20,180 nt of DNA from an uncultured beta proteobacterium (GTDB lineage: Bacteria > Pseudomonadota > Gammaproteobacteria > Burkholderiales > Burkholderiaceae), in the NCBI GenBank assembly GCA_903938955.1, contig CAJAFJ010000322.1, positions 1 through 20,180 on the forward strand, written 5' to 3'. The notes beneath the pieces are model-generated. The model was not told the origin of the DNA. It made no database searches and saw only the letters and a program-made list of their open reading frames with translations. The number at the start of each line of letters is the position of its first letter. Position 1 is the first letter of the stretch. Shown one piece after another: positions 1 through 7,508 of the stretch. Both the position numbers and the translations under genes were made by a program.

Positions 1-165
1 AGAGCGATCCGTTGAGACATGTTCAAGGATGGATTTTCTTGATACGGCTAGGAAGGCAAGTTTTTCGCCTCCACCGTTCAGAACAGGTTGACGCCACTCA
101 TGCAAACCGTCTCGGTATTGAGCAACGCCCCACCATCGCGGACAAGCGCAGCCGCCCATGAAAAA
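1..165 (-). pseudogene. Decayed 3' fragment of an SDR-family gene
   Basis: Two reading frames of the minus strand together resemble the C-terminus of an SDR. One frame gives MSGVNLF then a stop (about 82-102); the frame one base over continues as LNGGGEKLAFLAV. Joined, they match the end of the intact SDR at 15392-16171, which reads SGTNLLLHGGGEKPAFL, at about 10 of 13 positions around the GGGEK core. The usual upstream SDR parts (glycine-rich loop, Tyr-Lys) are absent, because the similarity stops at the terminator at 161-192. It therefore looks 5'-truncated and frameshifted. The continuation beyond the left edge is unseen. A second frame open from an ATG at 159 to the edge is the same sequence, and I do not regard it as a separate gene. 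Confidence 0.45.
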
Positions 166-192
166 AGCCGCACCCCAAGTTGGTGTGCGGCT
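161..192 (-). terminator. Rho-independent terminator of the DUF1329-DUF1302 unit
   Basis: On the minus strand an 8-bp GC-rich stem (AGCCGCAC pairing with GTGCGGCT, positions 166-173 and 185-192) closes a short loop with two further inner G-C pairs. It is followed immediately by a run of six T (166 down to 161). It lies about 100 bases after the DUF1302 stop codon, as expected for the end of that transcript. Confidence 0.75.
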
Positions 193-248
193 CTCAGGAT
201 CAAGCTCAAAGTAATCTAGTCGACTGCTCGAGTTAGCAACTTCATACC

Positions 249-266
249 GAAACGGCTAGCGGTTTC
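249..266. repeat. 18-bp imperfect palindrome after the DUF1302 gene
   Basis: The sequence GAAACGGCTAGCGGTTTC is its own reverse complement except for one base pair (positions 6 and 13). It lies 26 bases beyond the DUF1302 stop. It has almost no loop, so a protein-binding site is as likely as an RNA hairpin. A T-run starts five bases later on the plus strand, so it could also weakly terminate plus-strand transcripts. The rest of 193-292 holds nothing else I can identify. Confidence 0.3.
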
Positions 267-292
267 CCATGTTTTTTTCAGCTTTTGAATCC

Positions 293-1830
293 TCAGAATG
301 AGTATTTCATGTTGAAAGACAACTGGTCGCGGTCCGTAGACTGCCGGTTGTTAGGTGTTACCAGTGAAGCATCGCCGTTGTAGCCCAAGTAAGTCACGCC
401 CAGCGACAAATTCCCACGGCGGGTGAAGGTGGCGCCAATGCTGTAGCGCTCATCCCCCTCACCATTCAGTGAAGTGCCAATCAGCGTGCGGCCATCAAGT
501 TGCTTGGAGTAACTGATCGGCACACTCAAGTCCCAGCCTTCGACAATACCGGGCCAGGACAAGGCCACGGTGCCGGAAAAAGCGAGACCTGAATCGGTCT
601 TGAAGGTCAGCGCACTTTCGGCCACGCCATAGTTGCTGTACTTGACCGATGAAATTTCACCCAGCACGGTGATGGCATCGGCAATACTGGTGCGGCCCAC
701 GTTGTACATGCCCCCAATATTGAGTTGGGTGGCATCCGCGCGTTGGGGTGTTCCAAGAGCACCCACCAAAATCGGCGTGTCATTTCGCAAGCTCAACTCA
801 CCGTACGTCGTGAAGCTGCCGAAGGTGGTGCTGACCGTGCCAGCCAGCATCTTCACGTTGTCAAAATAGCGAATGTTGTACGTGCCGGTTGTCGCGCCTG
901 TAGGTTTCATGATCGGCAAAGGCATGCGGTCGTTGTAATTCAGGTAGTACAGACCGACCTCGGTCTCGTCGGTAGCGCGAAAACGGGCACCAAGACCCCA
1001 TTGACCCGTGTCGCTAGGTCGGATATCGGCTTGACGGGTCATGCCAAAACACGTCGGCCCAAAGTAAACCCCTGCACACACGGCGCCGTTACCGGTCACA
1101 TCCGAGGTGCTCATGAACGAGCCTGCGGCAGGGGCCAGCGTTTCGTGAAATCCATATTGAGCCTGCGCCACCATACTCAGTCGCGGCGAGATTTCGAAGA
1201 TAGCGGATATTTGGTCCTCTGGCAGGACTGAATCCTTCACTTCGGTTCCGGGAACGCCAGCCTTGGTGCCATCAAACGGCCCCTGCGCCGTAGCGATATT
1301 GGGAAAGTACAAGGCCTCGCCCCAGTTGACCACGTGGCGACCCAAACGAACTGTTGCGCGACTGGTATCACCCAAGTCAAATGAGGTGTAACCGTACGCA
1401 TCAAGAATTCGGCTGTAGCCTCCGTGATAGCGTTTGGTGTCATCCGTGAATTCATTGAACGGCCCCGGCTTGCTGACGAGTTTGCCAGGATTGTCGTTCG
1501 TACCGTGTAAACATCGTCATAGAACGTGCTGCCCGATAGCACAAAACCACTGTCGCCCTTGGACAGTTTGCTCTCAAACAACAGGGCCAACCGATTGGCG
1601 GTCAGCGAATTTTTGGCAAAGTTGTTGTTGCCGTCATTGCCAGCCGCATTCGCAGCCAGCACGGCATCCGGGCTCTTCATGCGCTGCGCCAAGGTGTAAT
1701 TGGCATTGACGCGCCATTCCAGCTTGGCACCATTTTCGAATTCAATGGTTTCACCGGCATGGGCGGCAGCCCCTGCGGTCAGGGCCAGCACGGCGGCAGC
1801 GACAGGGTTAAAAAGGAGTCTGGTTTTCAT
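293..1830 (-). pseudogene. DUF1302 outer-membrane beta-barrel protein, frameshifted
   Basis: DUF1302 proteins are large outer-membrane barrels found beside DUF1329 proteins, often in clusters for hydrophobic substrates. The N-terminal part starts at the ATG at 1830 with a signal peptide (cleavage near residue 25, AAHAG) and runs in frame to Tyr108 in FYDDVY. The frame then breaks at about 1505-1507. The family-like sequence resumes one frame over as GTNDNPGKLVSKPGPF and continues to a C-terminal Tyr-Ser-Phe, the terminal aromatic typical of barrels inserted by the BAM machinery. Restoring one base (for example a C, giving VYHGTND) yields a 512-residue protein. An AAGGA ribosome site lies nine bases before the ATG. 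The gene follows DUF1329 by 22 bases. It could be a real pseudogene, a phase-variable site or a sequencing error; family assignment is firm, functional state is not. Confidence 0.8.
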
Positions 1831-1852
1831 AGTGATTAGTCCTTGAAGGGGA

Positions 1853-3235
1853 TCAGTTGCCAGCCGAGCGAGCGGATTCAGGGGTAAACATGGCGTCTTT
1901 CAGATCGCCCTTGTTCAGCACGGGGCCTTTGTCACGTTCCTGAAACAGGTTGTAGCCGATGTAGCTGCCTGCATTCAGGTCATGATAGAAGCTGGTACCG
2001 GAATGCCAGCCCTTCGTATCGAAGGCGTAGTAGTAGTTGATGTACGCGTATTGCCACAACTGGCCACGGGCGTCATAGAAATCAGACATCACGGCATGCC
2101 AGGTGTCTTCATCAAAGTAAATCACACGTTTGGCATACAGGTGGCGGTAGCCTTCCTTGACTGTGCCTTCGACCGCCCAGACGCGGCGTGGCTCCCAGCG
2201 CATGTAGTCGGCATTGGGCACCCCGGTCTTAAGCAGATCAGCGTACTTGACATTTTTGCCGTGAATTTTGTAAGCATTGGCCGGAATGAACACCTCACGC
2301 TTGCCCAACAGCTTGAAGTTGTAGCGCTCAGGCGAGCCGTTGAAAAGACGGTCCGAGTCAATCGTCATCTTGCCACCGCTGCCGCCAATGGGCTGGTCAA
2401 AGCCATATTCGGGCACGATGCGCACGCGGCGTGTGCCGGGATCGTAGACCCAGGCCAAACGCTTGTTCTTGCCAAAATCCAGCGGCTCTTGGGACACGCT
2501 CATGCCGCCCTTGTCACGCTCAGGCAGCAGGGTCGTGACGCGGCTTTTCGCCATCAGGCCTTCAAGTGGTTTACCAATATCGTTGGGATTGCCAACAATG
2601 CTCATGCTGCTGTTCTCCTGCCGACCCCAGGTGATATTGCCATTGGACAAGACGCCGGCAAAGTCACGCACCGTGGTTTCGGTAAAAGAGCGAAACGGCA
2701 TCATGTTGTTCATGATGACTTCGTTGCCAGTTTTTGGAATTGGGAAGGGAATCGCACCCTTGAAACCACCCTTGACACCCATGCCGGTTTCAGTAAGTTC
2801 CGCGCTCAAAGCATTTTTCTTGGCCATCTCACAGACTGAATCAGGGTGGCGGAAGTCGCGGCGACTCTGGTAAATGTCCATGCGGGCGGTCTTTGGGAAC
2901 TTGGCCAACAGCGCCTTCTGGCCTTCGGTCAGGTGTTGGGCGTACTTGGCCATATTGTCAGCCGTGATGCTGTACAGCGGCTTGTCGCTTGCATAGGGGT
3001 CCACCGGGTGCTGGCCCACGCTCGGGGTGTACTGGATGCCGGGAGGGGTTCCCAGCCACTTGCCAGAAAACTCGGGGATGCTGCCATCTTTGCTACCGGC
3101 TTTTTCGGCACCGAGACAGGTCAGCTCCTTACCAAGCTTATCGGCTTCAGCAGCGGGCACTTTGGCCAGTGCTGCGCCAGTCGTTAACAGGCTCATCGCA
3201 ACGACGATGGGCGCATAGGTGATCACATTTTTCAT
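1853..3235 (-). CDS. DUF1329 family protein, exported, outer-membrane associated
   Basis: A 460-residue protein of the DUF1329 family, whose members are exported and commonly annotated as related to outer-membrane lipoprotein-sorting (LolA/LolB-like) proteins. The first 24 residues form a signal peptide with a hydrophobic core and an ALA cleavage site before KVPAAEA. There is no lipobox cysteine, so the mature protein is probably periplasmic. The length is normal for the family. The start is supported by GAAGGA about eight bases before the ATG. It is the first gene of a two-gene unit with the DUF1302 barrel. DUF1302/DUF1329 pairs recur beside catabolic genes for steroids and other lipids, often with an RND/MMPL exporter that is not in this window. 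A role in moving a hydrophobic substrate across the envelope is inference; biochemical function is not established. Confidence 0.85.
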   Translation of the reverse strand: MKNVITYAPIVVAMSLLTTGAALAKVPAAEADKLGKELTCLGAEKAGSKDGSIPEFSGKWLGTPPGIQYTPSVGQHPVDPYASDKPLYSITADNMAKYAQHLTEGQKALLAKFPKTARMDIYQSRRDFRHPDSVCEMAKKNALSAELTETGMGVKGGFKGAIPFPIPKTGNEVIMNNMMPFRSFTETTVRDFAGVLSNGNITWGRQENSSMSIVGNPNDIGKPLEGLMAKSRVTTLLPERDKGGMSVSQEPLDFGKNKRLAWVYDPGTRRVRIVPEYGFDQPIGGSGGKMTIDSDRLFNGSPERYNFKLLGKREVFIPANAYKIHGKNVKYADLLKTGVPNADYMRWEPRRVWAVEGTVKEGYRHLYAKRVIYFDEDTWHAVMSDFYDARGQLWQYAYINYYYAFDTKGWHSGTSFYHDLNAGSYIGYNLFQERDKGPVLNKGDLKDAMFTPESARSAGN

Positions 3236-3350
3236 TCAAGTTTCCTTCAGTAGGGATAGCTGATCATTTGCCGCTGGATGCGACTACCGAAACATTTGCC
3301 AAAGATGACAGAGGTACTACAAAGCAAATATTTCGATGCTTTTATTGTTG

Positions 3351-3367
3351 ATGTAGGAGACTTACAT
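3351..3367. promoter_or_regulatory. Inverted repeat, candidate operator
   Basis: ATGTAGGAGACTTACAT has 7-base arms around a 3-base centre with one mismatch. It lies 116-132 bases upstream of the DUF1329 start. Its size and symmetry would suit a TetR- or GntR-type repressor, but no regulator is encoded in the window and no second copy was seen. Confidence 0.3.
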
Positions 3368-3372
3368 TTCAT

Positions 3373-3386
3373 CGTCTAAAAAGACT
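3373..3386. promoter_or_regulatory. Palindrome CGTCTAAAAAGACT, candidate shared operator
   Basis: GTCT and AGAC arms flank an A-rich centre. The 14-mer agrees at 11 of 14 positions with CGTCCAAAAGGACG at 16210-16223, in the divergent promoter region of the main operon. Finding related palindromes in the two largest intergenic regions next to minus-strand catabolic genes suggests one regulator binds both. It lies 138-151 bases upstream of the DUF1329 start. Confidence 0.35.
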
Positions 3387-3412
3387 AATGGTGGACCCTA
3401 ATCGCACGGCGA

Positions 3413-5119
3413 TCAAGTCTGACTCAATTCGCGTTTGATCGTGCTCTTGAGCATCTTGCCAGCAGGATTTCGGGGCAAGGGATCAGAACGTAGGAACACC
3501 CGCACAGGTACTTTGTAGGCAGCCAGATGCGCCGCCACGTGGACGCGCACGGCTTCTTCCGTCAAGACCACGCCCGGGGCTGTCACGACGGCGGCCACGA
3601 CGGCTTCGCCGGTCTGGTCATCGGGCTGAGGAAATACCGCGGCCTCGACGATGCCGGGGTGCTGCAGCAAGCAGGACTCCACCTCGGCTGAGGCAATCTT
3701 TTCGCCGTTGCGATTGATCACGTCCTTGATGCGGTCCACCACGCGAATGAAGCCATCGGCATCAAGAATGCCAATGTCACCACTGCGCAACCAGCCCTCG
3801 CTGAAAGCCTGGGCGCTGGCTTCAGGCTGGGCCCAGTAACCCTGCATGACCGTCACGCCGCGCAGCCACAACTCGCCGGCTTCGCCGGTCGGTATGGGGG
3901 TGCCGTCGAACTCGGCCACCCGCAACTCAATGATCGGTGACAGCAAGCCTGATTTATCAGGGTAGGACATAAACAGGCTACCCGCTGCAGCCGCGCCGAC
4001 ACCGTTGGTCTCGGTCATGCCAAAACCAATGCCGTTCATCCCCTCGCCGCGCCGCTTCAGTACCTCGTCAATCAGCCGCTGCGGCAAGCCCGCCCCGCCA
4101 AACCCGATGCCCATCAGGGTGCCGGTGAGCTCCGGGTCATCAAAGCCGGGTTGTGCCAGCAACTGCTGAACCATGGCCGGTGCGCCATTGAACTGGGTAA
4201 TACGTTCGGCACGAATCGTCGCCAGCGCCATCGCTGGATCCCACCGGTGCATGAACACCAGGCGGCGACCGTGGCGCAGTGACGCCAGCAGCTGGGCATG
4301 CAGCCCGCTAACGTGGAACAGCGGCACAGCCGTCAATGTGGTGGGCTGCAGGCGACGTGCCATCATGACCGCGACCACGGCGGGCGAAGTCATGGCCGAG
4401 ATTGCCCCGATGTAATCAATATTGCAGAGCGCCTGGCACACCGCGCGTTGGGTAGAAAGCACGCCCTTGGCCTTGCTGCTGGCGCCCGAGGTGAAGAGAA
4501 TCAGCGCATGGTCATCGGCTTGCAAGGCCGCAGGGATGGCCACTGGCCCGCCCGGGCTGATCAGCGCAGCCCATTCCAGGTTGCAGGACGATGGCGCGTC
4601 GACCACGATGGGACGGCATCCGAGTGCGGGGAGATCAGTGGCAATACGCACATAACGGTCTTGATCACAGATCAGCAGGACGGGTTGCACATCGCGCAGG
4701 TTGTCCATCAACTCTTCGTGCAGGCCATAGCTGTTGAGTGGAACAGGAACGGCCCCCAACAAGGCGATGGCCGCAAAGGCCACAGCCCATTCGGCACGGT
4801 TGCGCATCGCAATCGCCACACGATCTGCTGTTTGCACGCCCTGCTCGGCTTGCAACCGCCCGGCCAAAGCATCGACGGCGGCAAAGAAGCGATTAAAGCT
4901 CCAGCGATCACCTTCATAGACCATGAATTCGAGATCACCATGGACGCGGCCCGCCTGGATCAGTGCGGGCAAACTGCTGAACGCATGGCGATACGCCAGC
5001 ATCGCCTGACCATTCACGTCCAGGGTTTCCAGCTCAAACGGGGCACCCGGCGCCGTCAATTGGGCGCGGCATTGCGTCGCACTGGCGAGCAAATCATTAT
5101 TTGACAAATGGGTAGTCAT
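3413..5119 (-). CDS. Acyl-CoA synthetase (AMP-forming, ANL superfamily)
   Basis: A 568-residue adenylate-forming ligase that would activate a carboxylic acid to its CoA thioester through an acyl-adenylate. Visible motifs are FTSGASSKAKGV (residues 209-220, phosphate-binding loop), GFGMTETNG (A5 region), SGDIG with DRIKDVINRNGEKI (A7-A8 hinge) and PRNPAGKMLK near the C-terminus with the expected catalytic lysine at 555. The phosphate loop departs from the usual TSGTTGxPKG: it has Ala-Ser-Ser for Thr-Thr-Gly and Ala for Pro. The start ATG follows the stop of the upstream small ACAD gene by four bases, so translation is probably coupled. It is the last gene of the eleven-gene operon. A steroid-derived acid is the likely substrate from context: a side-chain acid, or a ring-degradation acid as for FadD3. 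Sequence alone does not decide between these. Confidence 0.85.
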   Translation of the reverse strand: MTTHLSNNDLLASATQCRAQLTAPGAPFELETLDVNGQAMLAYRHAFSSLPALIQAGRVHGDLEFMVYEGDRWSFNRFFAAVDALAGRLQAEQGVQTADRVAIAMRNRAEWAVAFAAIALLGAVPVPLNSYGLHEELMDNLRDVQPVLLICDQDRYVRIATDLPALGCRPIVVDAPSSCNLEWAALISPGGPVAIPAALQADDHALILFTSGASSKAKGVLSTQRAVCQALCNIDYIGAISAMTSPAVVAVMMARRLQPTTLTAVPLFHVSGLHAQLLASLRHGRRLVFMHRWDPAMALATIRAERITQFNGAPAMVQQLLAQPGFDDPELTGTLMGIGFGGAGLPQRLIDEVLKRRGEGMNGIGFGMTETNGVGAAAAGSLFMSYPDKSGLLSPIIELRVAEFDGTPIPTGEAGELWLRGVTVMQGYWAQPEASAQAFSEGWLRSGDIGILDADGFIRVVDRIKDVINRNGEKIASAEVESCLLQHPGIVEAAVFPQPDDQTGEAVVAAVVTAPGVVLTEEAVRVHVAAHLAAYKVPVRVFLRSDPLPRNPAGKMLKSTIKRELSQT

Positions 5120-5123
5120 GGTT

Positions 5124-6263
5124 TCAAAACCCTTTCAGTTGAGCATAGCGATTGCGGTGATACAAGCCGTCGCCCAAGCTCTGTTGCAACACCCGGGCGC
5201 GCTTGACGAAAAGGCCCAGGTCAAACTCGTCTGTGACGCCTATACCGCCGTGCAATTGAATTGCCTCGTTGGTGACTTTTTCGCACAGATCGGCTGCCCG
5301 TGCCTTGGCCAGGCTGGCCAGCAGCGGCAACTCAGGGTCGCCCGCGTCGATCGCCGCCAGTGCGGCGCGGACACAGCTCTCCAACATTTCCAGCTCGACA
5401 TACAGACGGGCAACCCGGTGCTGCAAGGCCTGAAAGCTACCGATGACGACGTCAAACTGGACCCGCTCCTTCAGGTAACTGACGGTGCGCTCAAACGCCT
5501 CACGCACCACGCCCAGCGCCTCGGCCGCCAGGCAGGCGCAAGCCCGGTCAAGTGCCGCCTCCAGGGCCTGCGTGGCATCGCCAGCGGCGCCCAGGCGGTG
5601 ATCGCCTGCGACTTGCACGCCCGCCAGGGTCAACCGGGCATGGTTGCGGCTGTCGGCCAGACGGGTCGGCGCCAAGGCCACGCCGGGCTGATTGGGCTCG
5701 ATCACAAACAGGCCCAAACCTTCATCTTCGCCAGCAGTGCCGACCACGCGGGCTACAACGATCAGCGCCTGGGCGCCAATGCCGTCAATCACAAACCACT
5801 TCTCGCCATCCAGCACCCAACCGGCATCCTGGCGCCGGGCTCGGGTCTTGATGTTTCTCGGGTCATGGCGTCCGTGCTCATCCAGCGCCAGCGCCATGCG
5901 CGCTTCACCGTTCATGAGGCCGGGCAGCCAGCGCGCCCGTTGCGCCGCGTCACCGGCCGCCAGCAGCAACTCGCCACACAGCGGCACCGAGGACAGCAGC
6001 GGCAAGGCGGCCAGCGTGCGCCCCATGGCCTCGAAAATGGCACCCAGTCCCATATAACCCACGGCCAGCCCACCTTCAGCCTCCGGAAAGACCGCTGTAG
6101 GCCAACCCAGATCAATCACCTGTTGCCACAGCGCCGTGTCATAGCCCAGCGGGGCACGGGTGTCGCGCAGGCGACGTTGCAAGCTCACAGGCGACTGGGC
6201 GGCGAGGAATTCGCGGGCACTGTCACCGAGCTGCTTTTGTTCATCATTCAGCAAAAAATTCAT
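5124..6263 (-). CDS. Acyl-CoA dehydrogenase, probable non-catalytic partner subunit
   Basis: A 379-residue ACAD-fold protein. The ATG at 6263 is preferred over the GTG just before it because a GAGAG ribosome site is well placed. The C-terminal QLHGGIGVTDEFDLGLF segment is typical of the family. The mid-domain SEPxAGSD flavin/substrate motif is missing (LALDEHGRHDP instead, from residue 125). At the position where the partner has Glu249 in the sequence HER, this protein has Asp239 in LDR. This fits the beta-like half of an alpha2beta2 steroid ACAD such as those described for Mycobacterium cholesterol catabolism, where two different subunits build each active site. The neighbour at 6301-7488 is the obvious partner. 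Pairing and substrate are inference; family is certain. Confidence 0.85.
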   Translation of the reverse strand: MNFLLNDEQKQLGDSAREFLAAQSPVSLQRRLRDTRAPLGYDTALWQQVIDLGWPTAVFPEAEGGLAVGYMGLGAIFEAMGRTLAALPLLSSVPLCGELLLAAGDAAQRARWLPGLMNGEARMALALDEHGRHDPRNIKTRARRQDAGWVLDGEKWFVIDGIGAQALIVVARVVGTAGEDEGLGLFVIEPNQPGVALAPTRLADSRNHARLTLAGVQVAGDHRLGAAGDATQALEAALDRACACLAAEALGVVREAFERTVSYLKERVQFDVVIGSFQALQHRVARLYVELEMLESCVRAALAAIDAGDPELPLLASLAKARAADLCEKVTNEAIQLHGGIGVTDEFDLGLFVKRARVLQQSLGDGLYHRNRYAQLKGF

Positions 6264-6300
6264 CACATGACTCTCTGTTGTGTTGTGCTTGCATCATTTA

Positions 6301-7488
6301 TTAACTCGGCATTCCCAGCACCCGCTTGGCGATGATGTTGAGCTGCACCTCACTGCTGCCACCGGCGATGGTGGTGGTCTTGGCCAGCATCCACTGGCGG
6401 CCAATGTCATGTTCATCCTGGCTGAACTCATCACCCTCCCAGCTCAGGCCGCGCTGACCCATGAGTTGCATCAGCAGCTCATACTTGGCCACCTCTTGTT
6501 CGGTCTGCACCAGCTTCATGATCGAGATCGGGCCGCTGACATCCATGCGCGCCATGCCCTCCGCCATCACACGGCGATGGGTCAGCGAAAAGGCATGGGC
6601 ATCCATCAGCAGGCCGGCCAGCCGGTCGCGGAACACCGGTTCGCACACGGCGCCCGCCTCGTCCAGCAGGTAAGGCCGTGCCACCGCCAGCGCATCGTGC
6701 GAGGGCGCAGCGCCCTCGCTGAACTTGGACATGGCAGCACGCTCGTGCTGCAATAATTTTTTGGCCACGGTCCAACCGCCGTTAAGCGGGCCGACCAATT
6801 GCTGAGCCGGCACCCGTACCTCGTCAAAAAACACCTGGCAAAAACTCGACTTGCCGCTGATGAGTTCAATCGGTTTGACGATGATGCCCGGGGCCTTCAT
6901 GTCGATCAGCAGGAAACTGATGCCTTCTTGCTTACGCACCGAGGTATCGGTGCGCACCAAGGCGTACATCCAGTCGGCCTGATCGCCGTAGGACGTCCAG
7001 ATTTTTGAGCCATTGACGATGAAATTGCCCTGCTCGTCCTTGCGCGCTGAGGTCTTCAGGCTGGCCAGGTCGGAGCCGGCATTGGGCTCGCTGAAGCCCT
7101 GGCACCAGCGCGTCCGGCCTTGCATCATCGGCAGCAGATGCTCGCGCTTTTGTTCTTCCGTTCCTACTTCCAGCAGCACCGGCCCCAGCATCCAGACCCC
7201 CAGGTTGAACTGAGGCTGGCGGCACCCCAGGCGCTGCATCTCTTCATCCACAATGCGCGCCTGCTTGGGCGGCAGGCCGCCGCCGCCATAGGCGGCAGGC
7301 CAGCCGGGCGCAAACCAGCCGCGATCGCGCATGCGCTCGAACCAGACGCGCTGGTCGTCATTGCCAAATTTAAGTTGTGAGCCGCCCCAGACCATGGCAT
7401 CCGCGGTCAGGGGCTCACGCATGGAGGCCGGACAATTGGCTTGCAGCCATTGCCGGGTTTCCGTGCGAAATGTATCTATGTCTTGCAT
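6301..7488 (-). CDS. Acyl-CoA dehydrogenase, probable catalytic subunit
   Basis: A 395-residue flavoprotein that would introduce an alpha-beta double bond into an acyl-CoA and pass electrons to ETF. Motifs seen: AYGGGG (67-72), GFSEPNAGSDL (131-141), VNGSKIWTS (158-166), and TTIAGGSSEVQLNIIAKRVLG at the C-terminus. It lacks the MCAD-type C-terminal Glu. Glu249 in LLQHERAAM lies where isovaleryl- and long-chain-type ACADs carry their base, so it is the likely catalytic residue. AGGA lies about seven bases before the ATG. It follows the MBL gene by 20 bases and precedes the small ACAD by 37 bases. The order suggests a heterotetramer with the 379-residue neighbour. The chain-length step it serves in the steroid side chain or ring remnant is not determined. 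Confidence 0.88.
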   Translation of the reverse strand: MQDIDTFRTETRQWLQANCPASMREPLTADAMVWGGSQLKFGNDDQRVWFERMRDRGWFAPGWPAAYGGGGLPPKQARIVDEEMQRLGCRQPQFNLGVWMLGPVLLEVGTEEQKREHLLPMMQGRTRWCQGFSEPNAGSDLASLKTSARKDEQGNFIVNGSKIWTSYGDQADWMYALVRTDTSVRKQEGISFLLIDMKAPGIIVKPIELISGKSSFCQVFFDEVRVPAQQLVGPLNGGWTVAKKLLQHERAAMSKFSEGAAPSHDALAVARPYLLDEAGAVCEPVFRDRLAGLLMDAHAFSLTHRRVMAEGMARMDVSGPISIMKLVQTEQEVAKYELLMQLMGQRGLSWEGDEFSQDEHDIGRQWMLAKTTTIAGGSSEVQLNIIAKRVLGMPS

Positions 7489-7508
7489 ATCAGCGTCCTA
7501 GCAGTCTA

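Larger units (their letters stand above)
3236..3412 (-). promoter_or_regulatory. Intergenic region with likely promoter of DUF1329-DUF1302
   Basis: This 177-base gap separates the last gene of the large operon from DUF1329 and is the longest gap on this strand to the left of position 16171. It is more AT-rich than its surroundings. It holds two inverted repeats listed separately (3351-3367 and 3373-3386). I could not find a convincing sigma-70 -35/-10 pair or an intrinsic terminator after the ligase gene, so read-through from the upstream operon is possible. Confidence 0.4.

Noticed and set aside
1..159. Minus-strand frame from an ATG at 159, open to the window edge, as a separate gene
   Set aside because: Its only family-like part is the GGGEKLAFLAV tail, whose natural upstream continuation is in another frame. 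It starts inside the terminator tail and has no ribosome site.
3374..3385. GTCTAAAAAGAC as a transcription terminator for the ligase gene
   Set aside because: Arms of only four base pairs and no following T-run are too weak. The similarity to the palindrome at 16210 makes a binding site more likely.
5118..6335. Plus-strand open frame of 405 codons
   Set aside because: It lies antisense to a clear ACAD gene, has low-complexity Gln/Arg/His-rich composition and no recognisable domain. Such frames are common opposite GC-rich genes.
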